DNA of 54,517 bases from an uncultured Clostridia bacterium (lineage in GTDB: Bacteria > Bacillota > Clostridia > Peptostreptococcales > Acidaminobacteraceae). This document shows, one piece after another, positions 43,178 to 51,504 of the stretch (the first letter of the stretch is position 1; the number at the start of each line of letters is the position of its first letter). The DNA lies in contig CAKMJV010000041.1 of NCBI GenBank assembly GCA_927417275.1, positions 1 through 54,517 on the forward strand, given 5' to 3'. The notes beneath the pieces are model-generated. The model saw only the letters and a list, made by a program, of their open reading frames with translations. It made no database searches and was not told the origin of the DNA. Both the position numbers and the translations under genes were made by a program.

Positions 43178-44653
43178 ATGAATCGTGGAACAAATATTGA
43201 GGCACGTAATCATCAAATTTTAAAAAGTATCGCCATTACATATTCAGTTATTGGCGCAATTTCTTTAATAGGCGCATATGGCGTCTTTTTTACCCCTGGT
43301 TACTCGGGTGATTTAAATGCATTTTCAATAGGTACCATTACTGTTTTTGCTTTGTTTGCAATAGGAAATGCGTTATATTTGAAAAACCATTTTAATCGGC
43401 TTTCAAATTTAATCACACTTGTCTCTGGGTATTTGCCTTTGGCTTTTTTTAGTGTGTTTATGGTTAATTCAAATCGACTGTCATTCTTAACCTTATTTAT
43501 GTTTTTAATACCTTTGGCACTGAATACCACGCGTAAATATACATTTGGTTTTGGTCTATTGGGTTTGGGCACTTTGGTGTTTTGGACGGTGTCCACTGAA
43601 CTTTTAATTACCACTGAGAAAGCCATGCTATTGGTCATCGCTGTTCAAGCGTTTGCGACGATCCAAGTGGCATCAAATGGTTTTTCAAAAGAATTAGAAC
43701 GTTCGACGCAATCTGCTGAAGCACTTGCTTTAAAAGCGGAGACGGAGCGCGGTGAGTTCCTTAAAAGACAAGCTTCTGTTGAAAGTGTGAAAAAGGATTT
43801 AAGCGACATGTTTCTCAAAATTGAACGTTCTTCTAATGCGATGAATGCACTTGTTGATGCCATGGAGGAGATTACAAAAGGCTCATATGAACAAACCGTT
43901 GCTACGGAGTCTATCACCCATCAAAGCAAGTTGATTTTGGGTTTGATTGAATCATTTAAAAGTGAAGTGGTTGAAGTCAACGCTTTTTCGGGTCATATTT
44001 CTACACTGAGTCAAGACCTTTCGGGCTTAAACGATCAAATCGGTACGCTTGCACAAAATAACACCAACACCATCAATCAACTTGAAGGCGAACTGAACAA
44101 CAACGCCATCAAATTAAATGATATCAAAGGCATTTTACAACTGGTTAAAGCGGTGGCGAATCAAACCAACTTATTGGCCTTAAATGCATCGATAGAGGCT
44201 GCAAGAGCTGGAGAGAGCGGTAAGGGATTTGCCGTAGTGGCACAGGAAATTCGAAAACTCGCAGAAGACACAGATGCGTTATCTGGAAAAATCGATGTGG
44301 AAATACAAAGCATCACGGGTTCATTTGATCATCTGCAAGAAGGTTTTACAGGACTGGTAACGACAAACCATCAAACAGGTCAGTCGTTAGAAAAAATATC
44401 TGAGCGCATCGCAACCTTGGATCAAGGTACGGAAACACTCAAAGAAAAAGTGCTCAGCATGGACAAAGGCGTAACGGAAATCATGAAGTCAAATGCGAAA
44501 CTCTCATCTAACACAGAAACCATCAGCGCAGCACTAGAAGAAAGCACCGCCATCATCGAAGAAGTGAAAGCAACCACGGACAGTATGGACCGTGACATGG
44601 AAGAAATCATGACGAGCAGTAAATCCATAGAGAAAGTCGTGTCGGAGATTTAG
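43178..44653 (+). CDS. Methyl-accepting chemotaxis protein with a multi-helix membrane sensor
   Basis: 491 residues from the ATG at 43178, which has GGAG 6 nt upstream; the longer frame from 43094 overlaps the GNAT gene and lacks an SD. Five to six TM helices (about residues 20-175) make up the sensor, with no periplasmic domain. A long coiled-coil signalling domain ends the protein, its tip [23 protein letters not shown] matching the CheA/CheW contact site. HAMP is not obvious. Signals sensed by such membrane-embedded receptors are often lipid-soluble or energy-related; this is inference. Confidence 0.88.
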   Translation: MNRGTNIEARNHQILKSIAITYSVIGAISLIGAYGVFFTPGYSGDLNAFSIGTITVFALFAIGNALYLKNHFNRLSNLITLVSGYLPLAFFSVFMVNSNRLSFLTLFMFLIPLALNTTRKYTFGFGLLGLGTLVFWTVSTELLITTEKAMLLVIAVQAFATIQVASNGFSKELERSTQSAEALALKAETERGEFLKRQASVESVKKDLSDMFLKIERSSNAMNALVDAMEEITKGSYEQTVATESITHQSKLILGLIESFKSEVVEVNAFSGHISTLSQDLSGLNDQIGTLAQNNTNTINQLEGELNNNAIKLNDIKGILQLVKAVANQTNLLALNASIEAARAGESGKGFAVVAQEIRKLAEDTDALSGKIDVEIQSITGSFDHLQEGFTGLVTTNHQTGQSLEKISERIATLDQGTETLKEKVLSMDKGVTEIMKSNAKLSSNTETISAALEESTAIIEEVKATTDSMDRDMEEIMTSSKSIEKVVSEI

Positions 44654-44665
44654 GAAAGTCCCTGA

Positions 44666-44738
44666 CTGTTCAAAATGTCCCTGGCAACTTTTGGTTAGTG
44701 GGCTGTTCAAAATGTCCCTGGCAACTTTTGGTTAGTGG
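44666..44738. repeat. Two direct copies of a 36-bp repeat
   Basis: The same 36-bp sequence occurs at 44666-44701 and 44703-44738 with one extra G between, each beginning CTGTTCAAAATGTCCC and holding the ATGTCCCTGGCAACTTTT core. A truncated copy AAGTCCCTG is just before (44656-44664). The second copy ends 14 nt before the MerR start codon. Confidence 0.9.
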
Positions 44739-44752
44739 ATATGAGGTAAAAC

Positions 44753-45493
44753 ATGAAAACATACAGAACTTCAGAAGTTGCTAAAATTATAGGGGTACAT
44801 CCCAATACCGTTCGGCTTTATGAAACTTGTAAACTCATTCCCGCGCCCATGCGCGATAAGAATGCGTATCGTATTTTTACGTCGTTTCATATCGAACAGT
44901 TTCAACTTGCCCGTAAAGTACTAGAGGTCGAGGTTTTACAAAATGGCTTACGGAAAAAAGCGGTGGAAATCATCAAATTATCTGCAAGCGGTGCGTTTGA
45001 TACAGCGATCGCATTGACAGAATCTTATTTAGATCAAATTAGAGAAGAACAGATGAATGCGGAAGCGGCGATCACCAGTGCTAAGCATATTTTTGAGTCA
45101 CAAACGCATACGGAAGCATTAAGTTATACGCGTAAAGAAGCTGCTAATATGCTTCACATTACCATGGATACGCTGCGAAATTGGGAGCTCAATGGCCTTC
45201 TTAAAGTCAAGCGCAAACAAAATGGCTATCGGATGTATACGGCTTATGACATCGATTACCTAAAGATTATTCGTGCACTGAGATGTGCAAACTATTCACT
45301 GGCGGCGATACTGCGTATGCTTTCGGCCTTAAATAAAGATCCAAATACGGATATTAGCGTTTGTATCGATACGCCACACGAAGAGGATGAGATTGTCTCC
45401 GTATGTGATCGGTTAATGACTTCACTTAAACGTGCAGAAGAAAATGCGGAAAATGTTTTGGCAGTGCTGAAGCAATTCAAAAATAAATATTAG
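44753..45493 (+). CDS. MerR-type regulator with two DNA-binding domains
   Basis: 246 residues. Two MerR winged helices are present: residues 1-70 (YRTSEVAKIIGVHPNTVRLYETCKLI) and about 125-195 (YTRKEAANMLHITMDTLRNWELNGLL), each followed by a Y/R wing and a helical segment (about 85-120 and 200-246). Single-domain MerR proteins dimerise; a tandem protein could bind an asymmetric site as one chain. The SD is weak (ATGAGG). It precedes an ABC-2 exporter with a hairpin in between, and so probably regulates it. Effector unknown. Confidence 0.85.
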   Translation: MKTYRTSEVAKIIGVHPNTVRLYETCKLIPAPMRDKNAYRIFTSFHIEQFQLARKVLEVEVLQNGLRKKAVEIIKLSASGAFDTAIALTESYLDQIREEQMNAEAAITSAKHIFESQTHTEALSYTRKEAANMLHITMDTLRNWELNGLLKVKRKQNGYRMYTAYDIDYLKIIRALRCANYSLAAILRMLSALNKDPNTDISVCIDTPHEEDEIVSVCDRLMTSLKRAEENAENVLAVLKQFKNKY

Positions 45494-45504
45494 AACCCTA
45501 CACT

Positions 45505-45540
45505 ATAACACCAGACTTTGATCTGGTGTTATTCTTTTAT
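45505..45540 (+). terminator. Attenuator-like hairpin between the MerR gene and the ABC exporter
   Basis: ATAACACCAG-8 nt-CTGGTGTTAT, perfect 10-bp stem, followed by TCTTTTAT. The ABC SD AAAGGAGGG starts right behind. It could terminate the MerR transcript partly. Confidence 0.75.
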
Positions 45541-45558
45541 AAAAAGGAGGGTTATCAC

Positions 45559-46293
45559 ATGGAAAAAACGATAAAAGTGCAGCATCTTAGCAAATCGTAT
45601 TCGGGTAAAAAAGTCGTTGACGACATCAGTTTTACTGTGGGTCGAGGTGAAGTCTTTGGATTATTGGGTGCAAATGGTGCTGGAAAAAGCACAACCATTG
45701 AGTGTATTCTCGGCACAAAGCAACAAGACGCGGGGGAGGTTTCTATCTTAGACATGCACCCGAGTACACACCGTAAACAATTGTTTGAAAAGGTTGGTGT
45801 CCAGTTTCAGGAATCAAATTATCAGGACAAACTTAAAGTGGAAGAACTGTGCAAGGTGACGCAAGCACTCTATAAAACGTCGATGGATTATTTAGAACTG
45901 CTTAATAAGTTTGGGTTAGGCGATAAAAAAAGCCAACTGATCAGTGCATTATCTGGGGGTGAAAAACAGCGATTGTTTATCGTACTTGCACTTATTCCAG
46001 ATCCCGAAGTGGTGTTTTTAGATGAACTTACTACGGGACTAGACTCAAGGGCGCGACGTGATGTGTGGATGTGTCTTTCTGAACTTAAGGCAAAAGGGCT
46101 AACGATTCTTTTGACGTCGCACTTCATGGATGAAGTTGAGGTGTTATGCGATCAGATTTGTATTTTGAAAAAAGGGCAAATGGTGTTTAAGGGGACTGTG
46201 GCTGAAGCCATAAGTTCGAGCCCCCATGCACGACTAGAGGATGCATATCTCTGGTACACAGATGAGGAGGTGCTTGAAAATGAAAGCATTTAA
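45559..46293 (+). CDS. ABC-2 exporter ATP-binding protein
   Basis: 244 residues. Walker A GANGAGKST, Q-loop VQFQESNYQD, signature LSGGEKQR, Walker B VVFLDELTTGLD and the switch His in TSHFMDE are all present. Size and features fit DrrA/CcmA-like drug or lipid exporters. The ATG at 45559 follows AAAGGAGGG. It overlaps the permease gene by 14 nt. Confidence 0.92.
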   Translation: MEKTIKVQHLSKSYSGKKVVDDISFTVGRGEVFGLLGANGAGKSTTIECILGTKQQDAGEVSILDMHPSTHRKQLFEKVGVQFQESNYQDKLKVEELCKVTQALYKTSMDYLELLNKFGLGDKKSQLISALSGGEKQRLFIVLALIPDPEVVFLDELTTGLDSRARRDVWMCLSELKAKGLTILLTSHFMDEVEVLCDQICILKKGQMVFKGTVAEAISSSPHARLEDAYLWYTDEEVLENESI

Positions 46294-47023
46294 AGCGATG
46301 TTTGTTACAGAATTAAAGTTGTCTTTGCGTGGGATGGATATGGTGATTTTCGCACTTTGTATGCCCGTTGTGGTTATGGTCATCCTCGGCATAATCTATG
46401 GCGATCAACTGGCTTTTGAAGGCGCATCTTATACGTTTTTGGAACAGTCCTTTGGAGCGGTTGCGGCCATCGCCATCGCTGCTGGGGGCGTTATGGGACT
46501 GCCCCTTGTGATCGCGGATTATCGTCAGAAAAAGATTCTTAAGCGTTTTAAGGTTACCCCTACGCGGCCTTCGCTTATTTTGGCGGTTCAACTATTAAAC
46601 TATGCACTTTACGCACTGGGTTCGCTGAGCCTAATTTATGGTGTTGCTTTCTTTTTCTTTGACTATCATATGGCGGGTTCACTGATTCAATTTCTAGGTG
46701 CGTATGTACTGGTTATGCTCTCTCTTTTTAGCATCGGGCTTTTGGTAGGCGGTGTGGCGAAGGACATGAAAAGTGCAAGTGTGTTGGCGAGTTTACTCTA
46801 TTTTCCGATGTTGATTTTTTCAGGCGCAACATTACCATATGAAGTGATGCCCGTTGCTTTACAAAAGGTCGCTGACTTTATGCCGTTAACACATGGCATC
46901 AAGCTGTTAAAAGAGACTGCGTTAGGACTGCCGATTGAGTCTGTTGGCACATCGATTTTGATTTTGGTGGTGCTTGGGGGTGTCTGTTCATTTGTGGCTG
47001 TGCGGTGGTTTAAGTGGGAGTAG
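46280..47023 (+). CDS. ABC-2 type permease
   Basis: 247 residues with six TM helices: about 20-40, 60-85, 105-125, 135-165, 170-190 and 225-245. The loop RQKKILKRFKVTPTRPSLI after TM2 is typical of DrrB/YadH-type permeases. The ATG at 46280 follows GAGGAGGTG; the frame upstream overlaps the ATPase gene without an SD. Partner of the ATPase directly upstream. Substrate unknown. Confidence 0.88.
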   Translation: MKAFKAMFVTELKLSLRGMDMVIFALCMPVVVMVILGIIYGDQLAFEGASYTFLEQSFGAVAAIAIAAGGVMGLPLVIADYRQKKILKRFKVTPTRPSLILAVQLLNYALYALGSLSLIYGVAFFFFDYHMAGSLIQFLGAYVLVMLSLFSIGLLVGGVAKDMKSASVLASLLYFPMLIFSGATLPYEVMPVALQKVADFMPLTHGIKLLKETALGLPIESVGTSILILVVLGGVCSFVAVRWFKWE

Positions 47024-47025
47024 GG

Positions 47026-47146
47026 AAGAATGTCCCTGGCAACTTTTTGTTAGCTCATGCGGGGTAAAAAGTTGGATGTGTTGAAATCACTCATTTGTAT
47101 ATAAAACAAAGCATGTCACTTGCAAAAAGTTGCCAGGGACATTCTT
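47026..47146. repeat. REPIN-like element: inverted 24-bp repeats around a 73-bp core
   Basis: Perfect 24-bp arms at 47026-47049 and 47123-47146, each with the ATGTCCCTGGCAACTTTT core shared with the copies at 44666-44738. The 73-bp centre has no reading frame. It looks like a REP pair mobilised by an IS200-like (RAYT) transposase elsewhere. It sits directly between the permease stop and the sigma-54 activator promoter, and its right arm supplies the promoter's -35. Confidence 0.8.
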
Positions 47147-47158
47147 TGTTGATATACT
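47130..47158 (+). promoter_or_regulatory. Promoter of the sigma-54 activator gene, built on the repeat
   Basis: TTGCCA (47130-47135), 17-bp spacer, TATACT (47153-47158). The -35 lies inside the right arm of the REPIN-like element. The -10 is followed at once by a GTTCY-N5-RGAAC palindrome, giving a site for autoregulation. Confidence 0.6.
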
Positions 47159-47173
47159 GTTCTAAAAAGGAAC
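47159..47173. promoter_or_regulatory. Activator-binding palindrome, copy 1 (autoregulatory)
   Basis: GTTCTAAAAAGGAAC, matching GTTCY-N5-RGAAC as do the three sites at 49100-49167. It covers the expected start of transcription of the activator gene, just before its SD. A bound activator would block its own promoter. Confidence 0.7.
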
Positions 47174-47185
47174 AGGAGGGCTATT

Positions 47186-49081
47186 ATGAATGAGCGGATT
47201 GCGAAGTCGCGGACACGAAGTATGTCTTATGGCATCGAAGAACATTTGGTTTTTAGTCGAAAGATTGTGGATGGTGCGGGATTAAGCGATCGCATTTTGA
47301 AAAATAGAGACCTCATCGTAGCAGCCGAGCCTTTTATGAATCAACTGTACGGTTTTGTAAGGGGGTCAGAATTTTTTGCGATTTTAACAGATGCCGAAGG
47401 GTGTATTTTGTCCATTATCGGAGACGATGAAATTCTCAAAGCGGCTGACGAGCTTAAAATGATTCCTGGCGCTTTTATGGATGAAGCGCATATCGGAACC
47501 AATGCCATGGGGGTAGCACTTGTGGAGCAGGTACCGATTCAAGTTTCTGGACGTGAGCACAGCATCAGTGCCTATTACCGGTGGACGTGTTCAGCGGCGG
47601 TGATCCGTGGTGAAAATGGCGGCATCATCGGGACACTGGACTTAACGGGATACATCGATAATGTGCATCCACATACACTGGGGATGGTTGTGGCGGCAGT
47701 TAATGCCATCGAGAACACCATGAAACTCACCGCAAAAACACATGTAATCCGTGAAAATGCTCAATTTATCGAAAGTTTACTGGATTCGATCCAAGCATCC
47801 ATTATTTCTTGTGATATATCAGGTGGGATTAAAACCGTAAACAAACAGGCACTGCAACTGTTCAAAACATCTGAGAAGCAGTTTAAACTCAAACCCGTGA
47901 TGCGGTATTTGGACCGATTTGAAGAAATCGTGGAAGCCTGCAGAAGCGGTTTAGAGTTTCAAAATGAAGAAATAGCAGTGTTTGGATTATCCAACATGGC
48001 CTATGTCAGTGTAAGTGCTTACCCCATAGCAGGTGTGGACGATCAACTTGAAGCCGTGATTTTGGTGCTCAGAGACGTAAAAAAAATGCATAAAATGGCA
48101 AATGAAATCATGGGCCGACGTGCGATTTATACCTTTGACCAAATCATCGGCAAATCTCGGCAAATCAAAGAAGTCATCGAGTTTGGAGAAGAAGTTTCCG
48201 ACAGCAAGTCCACGGTGCTTTTAACAGGAGAAAGTGGGACGGGCAAAGAGATCTTTGCCCATGCCATTCATAATAACAGCAACAGAAGAAATAAGAATTT
48301 TATCGTTCTGAATTGCGCCTCTATTCCCAGAAGTCTCATAGAATCTGAGTTGTTCGGATATGAAGAAGGCTCATTTACAGGTGCAAAGCGTGGGGGGAAC
48401 CCAGGAAAGTTCGAAATCGCAGACGGTGGAACGATTTTCTTAGATGAAATCGGGGAGATGCCTCTGGATATGCAAACTCGACTTTTAAGAGTTATTCAAG
48501 AAGGTATGGTTTCAAGAGTGGGTAGCAACTCACAGTTTCCCGTGGATATACGTATCATCGCAGCGACCAATAAGGACTTATACGAAGAAGTGAACAAAGG
48601 CAATTTCAGGCTGGATCTTTATTACCGCTTAAAAGTATTGCCGATTCATTTGCCGCCGCTTAGAGAACGGCCAGAAGATATCCCCTTGTTGGTGGAGCAT
48701 TTTAATCAAAAGGTTTCGGGCTCGATTAATAAAAATGTCATGGAAATACCTGAACATTATATGGCGAAACTCGCTTCATACGATTGGCCGGGCAATGTAA
48801 GAGAACTTGAAAATATCATCGAGTTGATGCTGAACACCCGCCGTATGCCTGAACTTGGAAAAGTTAAGACAAGAGAAAATGAAGTGGAAATAACAACCAA
48901 TGAAACATCGAAAGCCTCCAATGCCTATACGGGTGTAAAAAAACTAGAAGATTTAGAGGCCATGCATATTAAGCACATCTTAGAAGAAACCGCATTTAAT
49001 GTAAGCAGTGCCGCGAAGTTTTTAGGCATAGGCAGAAATACACTCTATCGAAAAATGGATCAGTATGGTATAAGAGTATAA
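47186..49081 (+). CDS. Sigma-54-dependent transcriptional activator (AcoR-like: GAF-PAS-AAA+-Fis)
   Basis: 631 residues. A GAF-like sensor is at about 40-185, a PAS-like segment at 190-310 and an AAA+ domain at 315-560 with Walker A GESGTGKE, a GSFTGA loop (GAFTGA consensus) and Walker B IFLDEIGEMP. The C-terminal Fis-type HTH (AAKFLGIGRNTLYRKMDQYG) has the A(A)xxLGxxRxTLYRK pattern. It sits directly upstream of a -24/-12 promoter and a tungstate/molybdopterin operon, which it most likely controls. Similar regulators govern aldehyde and alcohol metabolism in Clostridia, where tungsten aldehyde oxidoreductase is used. Signal unknown. Confidence 0.92.
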   Translation: MNERIAKSRTRSMSYGIEEHLVFSRKIVDGAGLSDRILKNRDLIVAAEPFMNQLYGFVRGSEFFAILTDAEGCILSIIGDDEILKAADELKMIPGAFMDEAHIGTNAMGVALVEQVPIQVSGREHSISAYYRWTCSAAVIRGENGGIIGTLDLTGYIDNVHPHTLGMVVAAVNAIENTMKLTAKTHVIRENAQFIESLLDSIQASIISCDISGGIKTVNKQALQLFKTSEKQFKLKPVMRYLDRFEEIVEACRSGLEFQNEEIAVFGLSNMAYVSVSAYPIAGVDDQLEAVILVLRDVKKMHKMANEIMGRRAIYTFDQIIGKSRQIKEVIEFGEEVSDSKSTVLLTGESGTGKEIFAHAIHNNSNRRNKNFIVLNCASIPRSLIESELFGYEEGSFTGAKRGGNPGKFEIADGGTIFLDEIGEMPLDMQTRLLRVIQEGMVSRVGSNSQFPVDIRIIAATNKDLYEEVNKGNFRLDLYYRLKVLPIHLPPLRERPEDIPLLVEHFNQKVSGSINKNVMEIPEHYMAKLASYDWPGNVRELENIIELMLNTRRMPELGKVKTRENEVEITTNETSKASNAYTGVKKLEDLEAMHIKHILEETAFNVSSAAKFLGIGRNTLYRKMDQYGIRV

Positions 49082-49099
49082 TGTATTAATCATCCGAGC

Positions 49100-49114
49100 G
49101 TTCCACAATAGAAC
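49100..49114. promoter_or_regulatory. Activator-binding palindrome, copy 2
   Basis: GTTCCACAATAGAAC, fitting GTTCY-N5-RGAAC. Centre about 137 bp upstream of the predicted sigma-54 transcription start. Confidence 0.7.
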
Positions 49115-49117
49115 ACT

Positions 49118-49132
49118 GTTCTGTTGTGGAAC
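49118..49132. promoter_or_regulatory. Activator-binding palindrome, copy 3
   Basis: GTTCTGTTGTGGAAC, fitting GTTCY-N5-RGAAC. Centre about 119 bp upstream of the predicted start. Confidence 0.7.
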
Positions 49133-49152
49133 GCTTTTTTATGTCTAAATGT

Positions 49153-49167
49153 GTTCCGTTATAGAAC
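49153..49167. promoter_or_regulatory. Activator-binding palindrome, copy 4
   Basis: GTTCCGTTATAGAAC, fitting GTTCY-N5-RGAAC. Centre about 84 bp upstream of the predicted start, a usual enhancer distance. Confidence 0.72.
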
Positions 49168-49216
49168 AAAAACGCTAGGGATGACTTGTAACCCTTGTGA
49201 TACGGTTAACGAATAG

Positions 49217-49233
49217 TTGGCGAGGTTCTTGCA
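49217..49233 (+). promoter_or_regulatory. Sigma-54 (-24/-12) promoter of the tungstate/molybdopterin operon
   Basis: TTGGCGAGGTTCTTGCA: GG at 49219-49220, exactly 10 nt, then GC at 49231-49232, with TTGCA at the -12. It fits the strict GG-N10-GC rule. Start expected near 49244, 30 nt before the first gene. Three enhancer-like palindromes lie upstream. Confidence 0.88.
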
Positions 49234-49275
49234 ATTATATAAGCAACGCAAGATTGTTTCTGGTGGAGGTATCAG

Positions 49276-49965
49276 ATGGATCGGTATGAACGCAACGGGA
49301 TTATCACAAAAGAAGAGCAAATCAAACTCAAAGATGCGAAAGTATGCGTGATTGGGTGTGGGGGGCTAGGTGGATATAGCATAGAAATGTTGGCCCGATT
49401 TGGTGTGGGAAAGTTGACTTTGGTCGATGGTGATGTTTTTAATGCAAGCAATTTAAACCGTCAACTGCTTAGCCTAACGCAGACATTGGGCAAATCAAAA
49501 GCATTTACCGCAAGTGAACGCATCGCAGAAATAAATCCTGAAATTCAGGTGAACGTCATCGCCACCTATGTGGATCAAGACAACATCAAAGACGTCATCG
49601 GTGGACACGACATCGTGGTCGATGCACTGGATTCAAATGTCACACGGCTTGTTATGTTAGACGCCTGTGCCAAACTGGGATTGCCCTGTATCTATGGCGC
49701 AATCGCAGGATGGTACGGTCAAGTGAGCACCGTGTTTCCAGAAGATACATTTGTGCGGGACTATTTGACGCATGTCAACCCACAAGGCATCGAAAAGACC
49801 ATCGGCAATCCATCGTTTACACCTGCTTGCATCGCCAGTTATCAAGTTTCAGAAACCATTAAGGTGTTACTCAAAAGAGGCGAACTCCTCAGAGAAAAAG
49901 TGTTATACATCGATTTATTTAATAATGAGATAGAGTTTATAGAAGCGGGTAAAACATATGCGTAA
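49276..49965 (+). CDS. ThiF/MoeB/HesA-family adenylyltransferase
   Basis: 229 residues. The nucleotide-binding loop is GCGGLGGYSIEM, followed by LVDGDVFNASNLNRQLL (Asp and Arg of the active site) and DALDSNVTR. It activates the C-terminal Gly of a ubiquitin-like sulfur carrier (MoaD or ThiS) by adenylation. The two zinc-binding CxxC pairs of MoeB are missing and no rhodanese domain follows, so it is a minimal E1-like enzyme. Gene context (tungstate uptake, MoeA) favours a MoaD-type partner. GGAGG precedes the ATG. It is first in the sigma-54 operon. Confidence 0.88.
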   Translation: MDRYERNGIITKEEQIKLKDAKVCVIGCGGLGGYSIEMLARFGVGKLTLVDGDVFNASNLNRQLLSLTQTLGKSKAFTASERIAEINPEIQVNVIATYVDQDNIKDVIGGHDIVVDALDSNVTRLVMLDACAKLGLPCIYGAIAGWYGQVSTVFPEDTFVRDYLTHVNPQGIEKTIGNPSFTPACIASYQVSETIKVLLKRGELLREKVLYIDLFNNEIEFIEAGKTYA

Positions 49966-50800
49966 ACGCTCGGGTACAATGAAAAGACGCTGCAAACACA
50001 TCATCGTGATTGCACTATTGATGTTCTTTATGGTGGCATGTGAGAAAAAAACGGAAACACCACAAGCCATCGTACTTGCAACCACCACATCCACTGAGCA
50101 AACGGGTCTACTTGACGCCATCATCCCAGCCTTTACAGAACAAACGGGCATCGCGGTCAAAGTCGTGGCAGTGGGAACAGGGCAAGCACTTGAAATGGGC
50201 AAAAACGGCGAAGCCGATGTGGTATTGGTGCACGCAAAGGCGTCGGAAGAAGCCTTTGTCAAAGAAGGATATGGCATCGAGCGGTTTGATGTGATGGTGA
50301 ACGACTTTGTCCTTTTGGGGATTGAACCCTTGCCTGAGGCTTATCAGCAGGATATCATGGGTGCATTTGGTTACATCGCAGAAAATCAACTGCCTTTTGT
50401 CTCTAGAGGCGATGATTCAGGTACGCATAAAAAAGAACTTGGCATATGGGCAAAACTAAACATCGAACCTTCGGGTGACTTTTATATATCAGCGGGAAAA
50501 GGCATGGGTGAAGTGATACAAATGGCCGATGAAAAACGGGCGTATACACTGTCGGACAGAGGAACCTACCTAAGCATGAAAGGAAATTTCGATCTGGAAG
50601 TGGTGGTTGAAAAATCAGCGGAACTACTGAACCCATACGGCATCATCGTGGTAAATCCAGAGAAAAATCCAAATGTGCATGCAGAGGAAGCGCAGCAGTT
50701 TGTGGACTGGATGTTATCAAGTGAAACGCAGGCAAAAATCGGTAAATTTGGTGTTGAAACGTATGGTCAACCCTTGTTTGTCCCTAATGCGAAGGAGTAA
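49958..50800 (+). CDS. tupA: TupA-like tungstate-binding lipoprotein
   Basis: 280 residues. A signal peptide with lipobox (MFFMVAC, lipid on the Cys) comes first. The TupA mark TTTSTEQTGLLD follows, then SRGDDSGTHKKE, in which Ser and Thr/Arg bind the oxyanion. It captures tungstate outside the membrane and passes it to TupB. The start at 49958 overlaps the ThiF-like gene by 8 nt; a second ATG seven codons in is an alternative. Molybdate binding is possible but less likely because the signature is TupA-type, not ModA-type. Confidence 0.9.
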   Translation: MRKRSGTMKRRCKHIIVIALLMFFMVACEKKTETPQAIVLATTTSTEQTGLLDAIIPAFTEQTGIAVKVVAVGTGQALEMGKNGEADVVLVHAKASEEAFVKEGYGIERFDVMVNDFVLLGIEPLPEAYQQDIMGAFGYIAENQLPFVSRGDDSGTHKKELGIWAKLNIEPSGDFYISAGKGMGEVIQMADEKRAYTLSDRGTYLSMKGNFDLEVVVEKSAELLNPYGIIVVNPEKNPNVHAEEAQQFVDWMLSSETQAKIGKFGVETYGQPLFVPNAKE

Positions 50801-50802
50801 TC

Positions 50803-51504
50803 ATGGCGTATATTATAGAAGGCATCAAAGAAGCCTTTGCACTGTTGTTACGTGGGGATTCAGAAATATATCAAATCATTCTTTTATCCCTTTTGGTTTC
50901 TGGGATCGCCACTTTGCTTGCCACTGTGGTGGGCTTGCCGCTTGGGATTTATACGGGCATCCGTAAATTTCCACTTAAAAGACTGTACGGAAGCGTCCTA
51001 TTTACTGCCATGGGCATACCACCTGTGGTAATCGGACTGCTGGTGACCATCGTGCTTTCAAGGAAAGGACCACTGGGCACTTATGAGTTGCTTTTCACAC
51101 CTCAGGCCATGGTGATCGCACAGTTCTTGTTGGTACTGCCCATCGTCACAGGTATATTATTTGGCACGGCTAGGGAAAAAGGCAAACATGCGTATGAACT
51201 GGCAAAGACATTGGGCGCCAATCGAATCGAGTGTTTGTTCCTGCTGATTAAAGAACTACACAGTTCTGTTTTACTGGCCATCATGACGGGATTTGGTAGG
51301 GCCATATCGGAAGTGGGTGCAGTGATGCTGGTGGGCGGAAACATCAGGGGACAAACCCGTGTGATGACCACGTTTATTACCATGAACAACAGCATGGGGG
51401 CATATGAAAAATCCATCGCCATGGCACTGGTACTTTTGAGTATTTCGCTGGTGATCAATGGCCTCTCGCATCACATAACAGGAGGGAAATCCTATGTCGA
51501 TTGA
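50803..51504 (+). CDS. tupB: TupB-like tungstate ABC permease
   Basis: 233 residues, five TM helices. The EAA-type cytoplasmic loop is in YELAKTLGANRIECLFLLIKE, and the C-terminal FGRAISEVGAVMLVGGNI block is characteristic of TupB/WtpB-type permeases. It starts 2 nt after tupA. Partner of TupA and TupC. Confidence 0.9.
   Translation: MAYIIEGIKEAFALLLRGDSEIYQIILLSLLVSGIATLLATVVGLPLGIYTGIRKFPLKRLYGSVLFTAMGIPPVVIGLLVTIVLSRKGPLGTYELLFTPQAMVIAQFLLVLPIVTGILFGTAREKGKHAYELAKTLGANRIECLFLLIKELHSSVLLAIMTGFGRAISEVGAVMLVGGNIRGQTRVMTTFITMNNSMGAYEKSIAMALVLLSISLVINGLSHHITGGKSYVD

Larger units (their letters stand above)
49097..49140 (+). terminator. Terminator of the activator gene, made of two operator copies
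   Basis: An 18-bp near-perfect stem (one G-U pair) from 49097 to 49135 with a 3-nt loop, then TTTTTT. The two arms are the operators at 49100-49114 and 49118-49132. Confidence 0.9.

Noticed and set aside
44656..44738. Possible CRISPR or integron repeat
   Set aside because: Copies are 1 bp apart with no spacers, and the core recurs as an inverted pair at 47026-47146, which fits a REP-type element.
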